Assembly (NCBI GenBank): GCA_017416855.1
Contig: JAFQAZ010000002.1
Span: forward strand, 1 to 64,000
Origin: Clostridia bacterium
GTDB lineage: Bacteria; Bacillota; Clostridia; UBA1381; UBA9506
Length of the DNA: 64,000 nucleotides
Reading direction: 5' to 3'
Shown piece after piece: positions 25,024 through 36,100 of this stretch; position 1 is the stretch's first letter; each line of letters begins with the position of its first letter. Made by a program: the position numbers and the translations under genes. The notes beneath the pieces were generated by a model that saw only the letters and a list, made by a program, of their open reading frames with translations, had not been told where the DNA came from and did not search any database.

Positions 25024-28000
25024 TTATTTTATTTCAAAAAATCTTTGGAGTGTGGCTGCAACCTCTGCTCTTGTAGCATTAGCACGCGGTATAAATTCAT
25101 TTTCAGGAGTTCCTGTCATAATATTTACACTTCTTAAGAATGCTACTGCATCACCAGCCCATGAAGATATCATATCTTTATCAGCATACTCTGCTTCTGT
25201 TGCCACAGTTATATCTAACCCCTTAAACTTTGCATAACGATAAATGATTGCAGCAATTTGTTCGCGGGTTATATTATTATCAGGCATAAACTCTGTTTCA
25301 GAAACACCTGACACAATGCCATTTTCAAGCGCCCAGATAACTGCATCTGAATAGTATTCGCCCTCTGCCACATCGGAAAACACCTTCTTAGGCTCGATTT
25401 CAGGCTGTTCTTCCGCTCTATATAGAACTGTTACCAGCATCGCTCTTGTAAGAGGACTATTTGGTGCAAAGTCTGTTTCCGATACTCCGTTAAAAAGACC
25501 TTTCTCAACAACATATTTTACAGCATCATAATACCATTCAGAATTTTTCACATCCGCAAAAGTGATAACAATTTCCTCATTACCCTCAGGCTTTTCAGGC
25601 TCAGCTGACTTTTCTTCCCATTTTGCATAAAGGGTAATTGGTTTTGTTATGGCCATGTCAGCATCAAACAATGTTTTAAGTTCCTTATCTGTGCACCAGC
25701 CAACAAAGGTATAACCATCTTTTACAGGAATAGGAAGAACATTTATCTTTTGGTCTTTACGGATACTTATCGGTTTAACTTCTTTTCCTCCATTGACAAC
25801 AAAACTAACAGTGTATTTTGTTATGCTACCGCCACCGCCGCTTGATATAACTACCTTATTGAATTTAGCGACAAGATTTAAATCTTCGGTAACTGTAAAT
25901 GTATAGCTATTACTTGGTGAAACAAGTGTACCACCATTATACCAACCTGCAAATTCATAACCACTGTCTGCTGTTGCAACAACTGTAACAGATGTATTTT
26001 TAACATACACACCCGCTCCGCTTACGTTGCCGTTACCCTGTGTGGTTATGTCTATCTGATATGTTTCGTGTGCCGGCACAGTTGCAGTTATAGTCGCAGT
26101 ATCTGCACCATCTGTTCCGTCTACGCTTGTTACTGTAAACACAAGGTCTACTGTTAAATCTGTGTCACCTGTGTAAATAACACCCTGTAAGTCTATAATA
26201 GTCTCATCAGATGAAGATTTTAAAGTAACCGTAAAGCCTTCCGGCACAGTTGGAAGAACAAGGGTTGTTGCGTTTCTATCTATAACAACATTTGTTATTT
26301 GTGCCGCAAGGTCAGCAGCAGTAATTGTTGCTTTGATTGACGCCGTTGTTGTGAAGGTATCTGAATCCAAAACATAGTTTCCTGATTCTTCTCCTATCAC
26401 ATCAAGACCGATTATATTTACTGTTATTCCATCTCCAACTTCAGAAGAAGCAAACTCCGCTGATGCCTGACTTAAATCAAGCATAACGATGTCACCGCTT
26501 AACACTCCGCTTAAAACAGCACTTGTTTCATTAATAACCGCTTCGTTTGTTCCATCATATGCTTTATCAAAAACATTAAGAGTTACTATCGAAAGTGTTT
26601 TTTTGTTAACAGTAAGTGTATAATCAGTACCATAAATAATGTTATAGTTATCTGCCTCAGCACCACTCAGGATTATATCATATAGTCCTGCATCAGGAGA
26701 AGCATCAAAGCCAGTTGCAACTGCCTCTGAAACAAGAATATCCTTTGTCTCGCCGCCTACAAAGCCGCTGTAATTAACAGGAACTGTAAACTCATCACCA
26801 TAGGTAATCTCTACATTTTCAGAAGTAATATTAAGGTCAGCCTTTAAAATTTCAAAGTCTTTTGTTACTGTTCCAACATAATTTCTCTTAGCTGTAACAG
26901 TTGCGCTTCCGCCCTCTGCGACTGTGATATTTGTGCCATAGGTAATATCATAGTCATCAGTTGTTATAGTAGCATCGTCAGCCACCTCAACCGCAGGGGT
27001 TATCTGCGCTGCAGTATATGTGTGAGAAGCTATATTTCCTACCATAGCCTCAGTTAATGTTTTTGGCGTTATAACAACATCAAGAGAACCTGTGCAGTTG
27101 CTGTAATTCTCCGCAGTTGCCTTGTAGTAAACAACATAATTTCCGGCATTTGTATATTCAGGCATCTCAGATAAATCATACACACCCTCTGAAAGACCAT
27201 ACATAACCTGTGCATAATCACAATTTGTTATGGTTACAGAAGCACCGTGTGCTTGACCATCATAAACACCTTCATAATCCTGCTCTGTTGCGCGAAGAAC
27301 AGCGTTTGCAATCTCAAAGTCCTTTGTTATGCTTCCGCTATAATTTCCTTTACCTTCAACAGTAACACTACCGCCCTCTGCAACGGAGATATTTGGGCCA
27401 TAGGTTACTGTATAGTCATTTTCGGTAATTTCGCAAGGGAGAGTGTCTCTTATGACAACTTCCGGTTTAATCTGCTCACCTGTAAACTCCTGAGCAGTAA
27501 TATTTTCAAGCATTTCAGGTGTTAAATCTTTTGGAGAAATATTAACCGTAAGTTCGCCTGTAACCTCATTATAGTTATTATCTGTTATCTTGTAATAAAC
27601 AGTATAGTTTCCTTTATTTTTATATTCAGGTGCAACCGAAAGGTCATATGTTCCTAAAGTGGTACCATACATAACCTGAGCTGTTGCCGGCTGGGTTACA
27701 TTTACACTTACTGTGTGATTAACACCGTCATAAGTTCCATCGTATCCTGAAGCTGAAACTACCATATCAATAGGTGTTATAGAAAAATTCTTTGTTGCGC
27801 TTCCGGTATAGTTTCCGTCACTTTTACCTGTAATTGTTACGCTACCACCTGTTAAAACGTTTATGTTTTCGCCATAGCTTACTGTATAATCATTTTCGGT
27901 GATTATACTTGGGCTTCCGTCCGCAACTGAAAATTCAGGAATAATCTGACTGCCCGTATATGAATAAGGAGCTATGTCTGCAATCATATTTGCAGTTATC

Positions 28001-30168
28001 TGTTTCTGGTTTATAATAACCTTAACACTTCCGGTATTATCAATATAGTTTTCAGCCGTTGCTTTATAATAAATTGTATAAGTTCCTACATCCTTATATT
28101 CAGGCATAGAATCAAGATTATAAACTCCTTCTTCTACGCCATATTTTACAACTGCAGCAGAAGGCTTTGTTACGCTTACTGATGCAGTATGCATCGCTCC
28201 ATCATAAACTTCTTCATAATCAGAAGTTGAAACGGTCATTGGGATAGGAGTTATATTAAAATGCTTTTCTACATTTCCAATATAATTTCCCTCACCTTCG
28301 ATTGTTACGCTTCCGCCTGATAAGACATTTATGTTTTCGCCATAGCTTACTGTGTAATCATTTTCTGTGATTATACTTGGGTTTCCGTCAGTTACCGTCA
28401 CAGCCGGCTCAATTTTTTCTCCGGTGTATGGCATATCAGGAATATCTGCAACCATGGAAGGTTCTAACGTCTTAGGAGTTATTTCTACCTGCATACTTCC
28501 TGTCTTTGTTATATAATTCGGATTTTCTATCTTATAATATACAGTGTTTGAGCTTACATTTTTAAACTTTGGATTTTCTGTTTCAGAATAATTTCCCTCA
28601 ACAGTTCCGTAACTAATCTCAGGAGTTCCTATAATCGAAACATTAAGTGTTGCACTATGCTCCTGTCCATCATACACATCATTGTAATCTGTTGAAGTTA
28701 CATCCATTTCGATCGGATTGATTGTAAATGTCTTCTGAGCTGTGCCTTTATAGTTACCGTCACTTTTATCTGTAATTATCACGCTGCCGCCTGCTAAGAC
28801 GTTTATGTTTTCACCATAGCTTACTGTATAATCCTCAGGTTTAATTATGCTTGGACTTTCGTCAGTTACTGTAACAGACGGTGTTATCTGACTGCCTGTA
28901 AAATCATAAGAATATATATCTAGAATCATATCGTCAGTTAACTGTTTCTGTTTTACAATAACCTTAACACTTCCGATGTAATCTTCATAGTTTTCAGCAG
29001 TTGCCTTATAATAAATCGTGTAGGTTCCTGCATCTTTATAACAAGGCATAGAATCAAGATTATAAACCCCTTCTTCTACGCCATATTTTACAACTGCAGC
29101 AGAAGGCTTTGTTACGGTTACTGACGCGGTATGCATCGCTCCGTCATAAACATCTTCATAATCTTCTTCAATCACAATCATAGTATCAGGTAAAATGTCA
29201 AAGTTGACAGTTGCACTACCTGTGTAGTTTCCATCATTTTTACCGGTAACAGTTATGCTACCGCCTGATAAGACATTTATATTTTCGCCATAGCTTACTG
29301 TGTAATCCTCGGGGTTAATTATGCTTGGGCTTCCGTCAGTTACTGTAACAGACGGTGTAATCTGACTACCCGTGTATTTCTGCGGCGAAACAGGGTCTAT
29401 CATACTGCTTTCAATATTCTTCTGAGCAATTTTTACCTTGCCCTGTCCGTATGTATTGCTGTTTCCTTCTTTGCTAACAACGTAGTAAACAGTATACTCC
29501 CCTGCATTTGCAAACTTTGGAATTTTATCTCCATATGTGCTTCCGTCCGCAGAAAATTGGATAGAAGCGCCCTCAGGAATATTAACAGAAATGGTATGTT
29601 CGTCACCGTCATACACACCCTGATATTCTTCCACAGAAATTCCCTCCACAGGAGGAAGGTCGACAACCTCAACACTAGCAAATGAGTTTGTTATACTATA
29701 TTCACTTGCAGAGAGATTATTTCCATCTGAATCACCAACTATAACTTCTCCAAAGCTTATGGTATAAACTGTGCCAAAATCAGCATTTTCAGGTATTTTA
29801 AAAGATATCTGTCCTAAAATCTGACCTCCGTCCGGCACACTGCTTCCTACAACCATAAAGCAGTTTTGATCCATTATAGCCATATATGGGTCACTGGAGG
29901 AAACCTGCGGTCTTATGGTGTCTGTTGTAATTTTACCCTCAATAATTTCAGGAAATCCAGCTGAGTATTCCAAATAGGCGCTTAATCCGCCAACCGCATT
30001 AGCAGCAACATCTAAAGATATAGCTACTAAAACTTCCTGACCTCTTAATGCTGTTGCAGGCGCTGTCATATTAAGCACCGCCTTGGGTGCTGTCTGAGCA
30101 GCACCCACAGGCGTTAAAAGATTAAATAGCATTGCTAATATTAAAATAAGATTTAGTATTTTTTTCAT
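25024..30168 (-). CDS. Cohesin-like/tandem-repeat/SLH giant surface protein
   Basis: A 1,714-residue surface protein. Signal peptide (1-23); cohesin-like domain (about 27-170); six tandem two-domain repeats of about 165 residues (about 178-1165), each with a YDGxxH unit ('VYDGAMHTASV') and a TGxxIxP unit ('FTGSQITPSVTV'); MBG/YDG-like domains (about 1165-1330); an Ig-like part; two repeats of the InlB-B/Flg_new class ('GYEFAGWYNGG', 'GYTFVGWCTDK'); three C-terminal SLH modules (about 1535-1714). The ATG overlaps the preceding stop by one base (TAATG), so the two are translationally coupled. The repeats likely form a stalk. Role inferred: cell-wall anchor for a dockerin protein. Confidence 0.85.
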   Translation of the reverse strand: MKKILNLILILAMLFNLLTPVGAAQTAPKAVLNMTAPATALRGQEVLVAISLDVAANAVGGLSAYLEYSAGFPEIIEGKITTDTIRPQVSSSDPYMAIMDQNCFMVVGSSVPDGGQILGQISFKIPENADFGTVYTISFGEVIVGDSDGNNLSASEYSITNSFASVEVVDLPPVEGISVEEYQGVYDGDEHTISVNIPEGASIQFSADGSTYGDKIPKFANAGEYTVYYVVSKEGNSNTYGQGKVKIAQKNIESSMIDPVSPQKYTGSQITPSVTVTDGSPSIINPEDYTVSYGENINVLSGGSITVTGKNDGNYTGSATVNFDILPDTMIVIEEDYEDVYDGAMHTASVTVTKPSAAVVKYGVEEGVYNLDSMPCYKDAGTYTIYYKATAENYEDYIGSVKVIVKQKQLTDDMILDIYSYDFTGSQITPSVTVTDESPSIIKPEDYTVSYGENINVLAGGSVIITDKSDGNYKGTAQKTFTINPIEMDVTSTDYNDVYDGQEHSATLNVSIIGTPEISYGTVEGNYSETENPKFKNVSSNTVYYKIENPNYITKTGSMQVEITPKTLEPSMVADIPDMPYTGEKIEPAVTVTDGNPSIITENDYTVSYGENINVLSGGSVTIEGEGNYIGNVEKHFNITPIPMTVSTSDYEEVYDGAMHTASVSVTKPSAAVVKYGVEEGVYNLDSMPEYKDVGTYTIYYKATAENYIDNTGSVKVIINQKQITANMIADIAPYSYTGSQIIPEFSVADGSPSIITENDYTVSYGENINVLTGGSVTITGKSDGNYTGSATKNFSITPIDMVVSASGYDGTYDGVNHTVSVNVTQPATAQVMYGTTLGTYDLSVAPEYKNKGNYTVYYKITDNNYNEVTGELTVNISPKDLTPEMLENITAQEFTGEQIKPEVVIRDTLPCEITENDYTVTYGPNISVAEGGSVTVEGKGNYSGSITKDFEIANAVLRATEQDYEGVYDGQAHGASVTITNCDYAQVMYGLSEGVYDLSEMPEYTNAGNYVVYYKATAENYSNCTGSLDVVITPKTLTEAMVGNIASHTYTAAQITPAVEVADDATITTDDYDITYGTNITVAEGGSATVTAKRNYVGTVTKDFEILKADLNITSENVEITYGDEFTVPVNYSGFVGGETKDILVSEAVATGFDASPDAGLYDIILSGAEADNYNIIYGTDYTLTVNKKTLSIVTLNVFDKAYDGTNEAVINETSAVLSGVLSGDIVMLDLSQASAEFASSEVGDGITVNIIGLDVIGEESGNYVLDSDTFTTTASIKATITAADLAAQITNVVIDRNATTLVLPTVPEGFTVTLKSSSDETIIDLQGVIYTGDTDLTVDLVFTVTSVDGTDGADTATITATVPAHETYQIDITTQGNGNVSGAGVYVKNTSVTVVATADSGYEFAGWYNGGTLVSPSNSYTFTVTEDLNLVAKFNKVVISSGGGGSITKYTVSFVVNGGKEVKPISIRKDQKINVLPIPVKDGYTFVGWCTDKELKTLFDADMAITKPITLYAKWEEKSAEPEKPEGNEEIVITFADVKNSEWYYDAVKYVVEKGLFNGVSETDFAPNSPLTRAMLVTVLYRAEEQPEIEPKKVFSDVAEGEYYSDAVIWALENGIVSGVSETEFMPDNNITREQIAAIIYRYAKFKGLDITVATEAEYADKDMISSWAGDAVAFLRSVNIMTGTPENEFIPRANATRAEVAATLQRFFEIK
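28129..29115. repeat. Near-identical internal DNA repeats
   Basis: A stretch at 28129-28175 (beginning CCTTCTTCTACGCCATATTT) recurs exactly at about 29069-29115, 940 bases away, and neighbouring parts are also nearly the same. They encode the same segment of two of the six 165-residue repeats. Slippage or recombination between them could change repeat number by two units. Confidence 0.75.
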
Positions 30169-33100
30169 TATCGTAATACCTCACCATTCTTAATAGCATT
30201 AAACATGAGTATAAGGTCGAGAATGTTTATTCTCGTATCGCTATTTACATACGCAGCTTCTGCATATTCTCCGTCAAGTGACTTTGTTTCTTCATCTGCT
30301 ACATGGTTGAATACCTTAATCATATCCAGAATGTTGAAATTACCATCTCCTGTTGTGTCACCCTTTACTACAACTGTAAGTTCGGAGCTTATTGCTTCAT
30401 CCTGATTTTTGATTATAAGCTTACTTCCTGTTCCAAGCTTGCTTCCTGCTGATACTGCTGTTCCATTAGCCAGTACAACCTCAACATTTGTGTTGTCAAA
30501 GTGTGAGGTAATCTGCTCTGCAGTCATTCCTGCAACAACCTGTTTTAAATAGCTTCCGTCTCCGGTTTGTTTTTCAGTAATATCAAGCTTGCTTTCTGGA
30601 GTAAGAATAAATTCCATATAATCAATACTCTCATCAATTACAAGATACTGAATATGTCCGCATTCCTTACATACTCTATGTTTAATACCAAGTTCTTCAC
30701 CGTTTGCGTCAATTTCTACTATGTATTCACCATAAATATGATTTTCGCAAGCACTCTCATGTTTATCAACTGACATAATTGAGTGACAAATATCACATAG
30801 TGAAATCATATATCCGTCTACATCGGTATCAGGTGAAATAATTGTAACAGCATCTGCCGACTCACAAGTGTGAGCATCTACAACTGTAAAGTTATATTCC
30901 TTAATTTCGTCACCCATCTGGATGTAAAGTGTTCCGTTTCCTGTTTCCAATGCTTTAACAGAAATATATCCGGGGCCAACAAACTTAAGAACACCATCTT
31001 CGATTACTGCATTTTCGTTTGTACTAGTAATTTCAAGTGCCGGACTTGCTATTGATGCCCAAGCCTTAAATTCTACATCACCCATATTGTCTGATGCGGC
31101 AAACTTATTTGAAGTGCCATTTACAAATACTACATCTTCTGAATCTTCATAAGCTGCATTTCCGTCACTTAAAATGTTCATAATCCACGGAGAATCTATA
31201 TGTCCCATTGCAGTTTCAATAACACTGTTTAAATAACTATCCAGTCTTGAAATGCTTGAGAATCTTTCCTCCGGAGTTAATCTGTGAATTGTGTACGGAA
31301 TACTTGTTGTTGAGCCTTCAAGAGTTGATACGAGCACATCCTCAAGATAATACTTAATCGGAATTGACTCAATCGCTCTTCTTAAAAGTTCAAATAACAT
31401 TTCTTCGCTTACTGCATTTTCCACAACAATATTTTCACTGTTTACAATTGCAGTAATTGTGTTTACATATTTAGTAATTCTGTTTGCACGATAGGTTGCA
31501 AAAACATCGTTCTTTTCACAGATTTCGCTCAAAACTTTATAAACGCCTGTTGTTTTTAGCTTGTTGAATAAATTTACTGATTTCTGGCTTTCTGCCACTT
31601 TAACAAGCTCTGCAAAGGCATTAACTGCATTAAGCAGGTTTCCTGCAACCTCAGCATCTGTGCCCTCGTATGCTTTTTTAGTAATAATATTTGAAATACT
31701 GTCCACCATATCTCTTAGAGCAATATATGAATCATTAACTTTCTTTGCTCCTGTGATATATGCTTCGTAAGCAACAAGAAGATTGTCGATATTTCCTACA
31801 TATTTCTTAATTTCGTCAAGTCCTGCTCTTATAAGTGAAGTTCTGAACTCTATATCCGCCTGAACTTCAATTGAAATCTTGTCCCCAGGCTTAAATTCAG
31901 ATGCACCGATACTTGCGATATCATCCTCTGTGAAATATGTTTCGCTTACAAATGCTCCATTTGAGTAATGAGTTACCTTACCCTCTTTAAAGTATTTGAT
32001 TGTGTTGCTTACATTATAAAGTGTTCGGTCTGATACGTTGGTAAGCTCAATTTTGATTGGATATCTGTCTCCATAGAAGGTCATATCAGGAACATATATA
32101 TCCATATGCATTGCATTACCTGCATATACCTTGATTGGCTCTTCCAACGTGTACTTCTGGTCAATAATATCTCCAAGGGGCGAAAGAACTGCATTTAAGT
32201 TTGCGCCTATATTGTATTCGCCTGCAACATCGCCTCTTACATACCAGTGAACTGAACGGCTTTCGCTATGTCCAATATCGTCAACCTTTTGAATAAGAGT
32301 CTGCTGTTCTTCTTTCATTTCTGCAAGAGAAAGTCCATCAGGAAGAACAAGCTCTGCAGTACATTCTGTAACAGTATCTGTGTTTGAATTGTTCATAATA
32401 AGCATTTCAACATCAAACATTTCTTTCAGCCACTGCACTTCACCATATACCATCAAATAGAAGGTTTCAGATACAGGATATACATAAACTGTTCCGGTTG
32501 AAAGATGTACAGGAATCCTTACGTTTCCTACACAGCTGTGATTATCGTTAAAGTATGTAACAATATCTGCTTTTTCTCTTCCGCCGAAGGTAAGTGTTAC
32601 ATTATACTTAACAACATGATTATTTCCTGGAGCAGTTACATCAATGCCTGCGTTTATAATCTCATCATATGTCATAACCTTCGATGAAAGCTTAGCTTCA
32701 ACTAAAGGCTTTGTGCTTATGCCTATTACTGGAACATTCTGTTCTCCTGAAACAACGTTAATCTTCACTGTTCTTGTGAGATAGCCTGACTTATAAACCG
32801 AAACATTCACAACGCCTATTGGAAGCGCCTGCGCAATCTTTCCTTCTTCGTCAGTATAGAATGTGTTTTCACCATCGTTATCAGTTGAAATAAATAACTG
32901 TGCATTGTTTATAGGCTCAAGAGTTATTGCATCAACAATCTCAAAGTGAACAAGTCCGTAGTTCGGATCATTAAGTTCTACTTCAATCTTTTCTATTTCT
33001 TCTGTTTCTGTTTCATAACATACAGAACACTCTCTTGTCATTAAGCCCTCTGAAAGAACATCTGCTTCTTCAATAATTTCCCATTCGCCAAAGGTGTGTC

Positions 33101-36100
33101 CTTCTGCTTTTGTTATATTCTTTTCAACGCGTCCACATCTTGAACAGGTGCGTGTTTCAAGTCCGTCTGTTGTACAGGTAACCTCAGAAACCTTATTCCA
33201 TTCAGAGAACTTGTGCTCACTGCAGATTTTTCCGCCTGCTGATGAAAGGGTAAGATTTCCGTTTTCATCCATTTCCCAAATCATGCCAAAATCAAAGCCC
33301 ACAAAGCTGTCTGCTGATTTCATTTCTTCATCAGTAAGACCTGTGCCAAGGAATATTGCATCTTCATTTTCGTATTGTGCCTCTACAGTGAATGTATCCT
33401 GGTTATAATAACAATTATTAGCTGTAATCTCTGTCTCGTCTGTTTCGTCATAAACAGCTACAAACGGAGTTGCATAATTAACTGTCGAGCCATCAGAAAT
33501 ATCAAATGAAGTATTACTGAAGCATGCATCAAATGATGTTTCGCCATAATATTCAACATTTGCAAAGCCTGCAATATCTTCAGCATAGCCAGGGGTTATT
33601 GTACCTTTATAATAACTGTTGCTGATTTTTGTGTTTGAAACTGCTTCAGAAAAACCTGCCATATAACCTGATGATGTTATATCAACATTTACAGAAGAGC
33701 TATCAACATAACAATCTAAAAGTCCATCTACAAAACCTGAAACTGAGCTGTTTGAATCAGTCTGGACATCTATGCTTCCCTTTACATGAACATTTCTGAT
33801 ATCACAACCTCTTGCAGTTGTAGCAAGAGGAGCTATAACTACATTGTAAATTGAATAATTCGTGCTGATTTCAGTTTCAAGATTCATATTTCTTAGCACT
33901 GCGTTTTCAACATCAATAAAGAAACCTACATTATTATAAGAGCCAATATCAAATGTAATATTCTTTATGCTGTGACCATTACCGTCAAACACACCGCTAA
34001 ACGGAGCACCGGATACTCCCACAGGTTCCCAAGCAGATGTGAGTTCAATATCATTTTCAAGAACATATACGCCGTCAAGGTCATCAGCTATTGCACGAAG
34101 CTCTGCTTCTGTTGAGATTTTCTTTATACTTTTCCTTGCGAAAAGAGCTGTAACAGATGTGTCGTAATAAACAGAGTCAAGTGTCTTATCCCAGCCTGTG
34201 AATACATAGCCAATACCATCATCACCGGCAGGCTTATAGGGAACTGCTCCGCTATATTCACTTTTGTTACCGCCGCGCACTTTATCGGTATATAAAAGTG
34301 TACCATCATAGTTATAATAGTTAACATTTACATAATAAATGCGTGTAAACTGAGCTGTTACAACCATATCCTGATAAACATATGTAAGAGATTTGTTCCA
34401 GCCGGTAAATTCATATTCGTAATTTTCATCTTCTCTTACAGGTGTTTCTCCGTCATATACAGCCGTACCGCCTGCAGGAACTGATACAGTTGAAAGAACG
34501 GTTCCGTCATAGTTTTTAAAGGTTACTGTGTAATTTTCCTTAACAGGTGCAACTCCAACAACCTCAAAACCATATGCTGTGCTACTACCGTCAGATGTAA
34601 GTCTGATACTGAAGGAATTTCCGGGAACAACTACGCTTTGAGCACCAATCGTTCCGGTATAGCTTGCTATCTGCTCGCCATATTGATCATATACATATAT
34701 ACGATCATAATAGTTTTCCGTCTCTGTTTTTTCCGAGAAGGTTACGCGCAGTGCGTCTACTGTTTCATCTTCAGTATATTTATAAGTATATGTTAGGTCT
34801 GTATAATTTGAATACGGATGGTCTGATTCAAGATATATAATAACCTCTTCAAACTGCGCTATGAATTCCGTATCCTCTGTTATACCAATAAGCTCCTTAT
34901 CCCATCCGATGAAACGGTATTTTTTTATACCGTCTGCCGGTTTTTCAGGAGTAAGCCCATTATAAACAGCGTCTTGTTTGTCAAGAACTACCGATGTTTC
35001 AAGAACTGTGCCATCATAATTTTTGAAAGTTACATTATGTGTTACAACCGGCCTTACTTCTGTGATTGCAAAACCGAATTTTTGAGCACTGCCATCAGAT
35101 GTAAGTCTGATAGAGAAGGAATCTCCGGGAACTGTAATTACCGACCCTGATAGCATAGTTCCTGTATACTGCGTCTCATTTCCGTTTTCGTCTATGATAT
35201 ATATATAGTCATAACTTCTTTCAACCTCAGTGTTATCAGAGAAGGTTATCATAAGGCTATCTGCTTCACCATCATAGGTATAGGTATAAACCTTATTCAT
35301 GCTTCTCTGATACGGGTGTTCTGACTGCAACACATATTCGGGATAAATTACATCGCTTGCTTTTGGAAGCACTAAAGGAATACTATTTTCTTCCGCTATC
35401 ACAAAAGCTCGTGAATTGTCGCTGTCACCATAGAATTTATCTCCACTTCCAAGATATACCCTCCACGGAATGTAATAATCACTTTCACTGTTAGCGGTAG
35501 ACGTATAAGCTATTGTAACAGCTTTTCCTTTGTAAGTTTCAGGGAATACCACCCACTCATTTTCTTTGCCGGAATAGCAGCTAACGCCTAAAGTCTTCGT
35601 GAACTCTCCTTCAATTTCCTCAATCATCAACTCACCATAATGGTCTCCTGATGCTGGACCGCCACTAAGCGGGAAATTCACAACCACACCCTTTGGAATG
35701 GTAATTTCGATATCCTCTATGTCTTCGCGTACCATAAAGTTTAAATCGCTGTCCCAGTCATAGTATACTGTTCCGTCTTCAGAATACATAGCATAATCTA
35801 AATATACGTTTACAGGGGTCTCTCCGCTATATGAACCGTCACCATCAAAGTAGTTGGAATTATAGCTATCCTTTGGTGTACCGAACATAAATTCAGCTTC
35901 ACTTGTTTCGCTGTCAAACCATAAGTTTGCATAGCTATCGTCATAGTTTAGGCTGTAATACAGATTTTCTTCAAGTTCTGTGCCCTCTGGAAGCTTAACT
36001 GTACCTGAAAGGGTGAAACCTGTTTCCACTGCAACATCTACATCCTCTGCATCTGTACCATTGTTCAACGCATGCCAATCCTCTGTCCAGTATGTATAAC

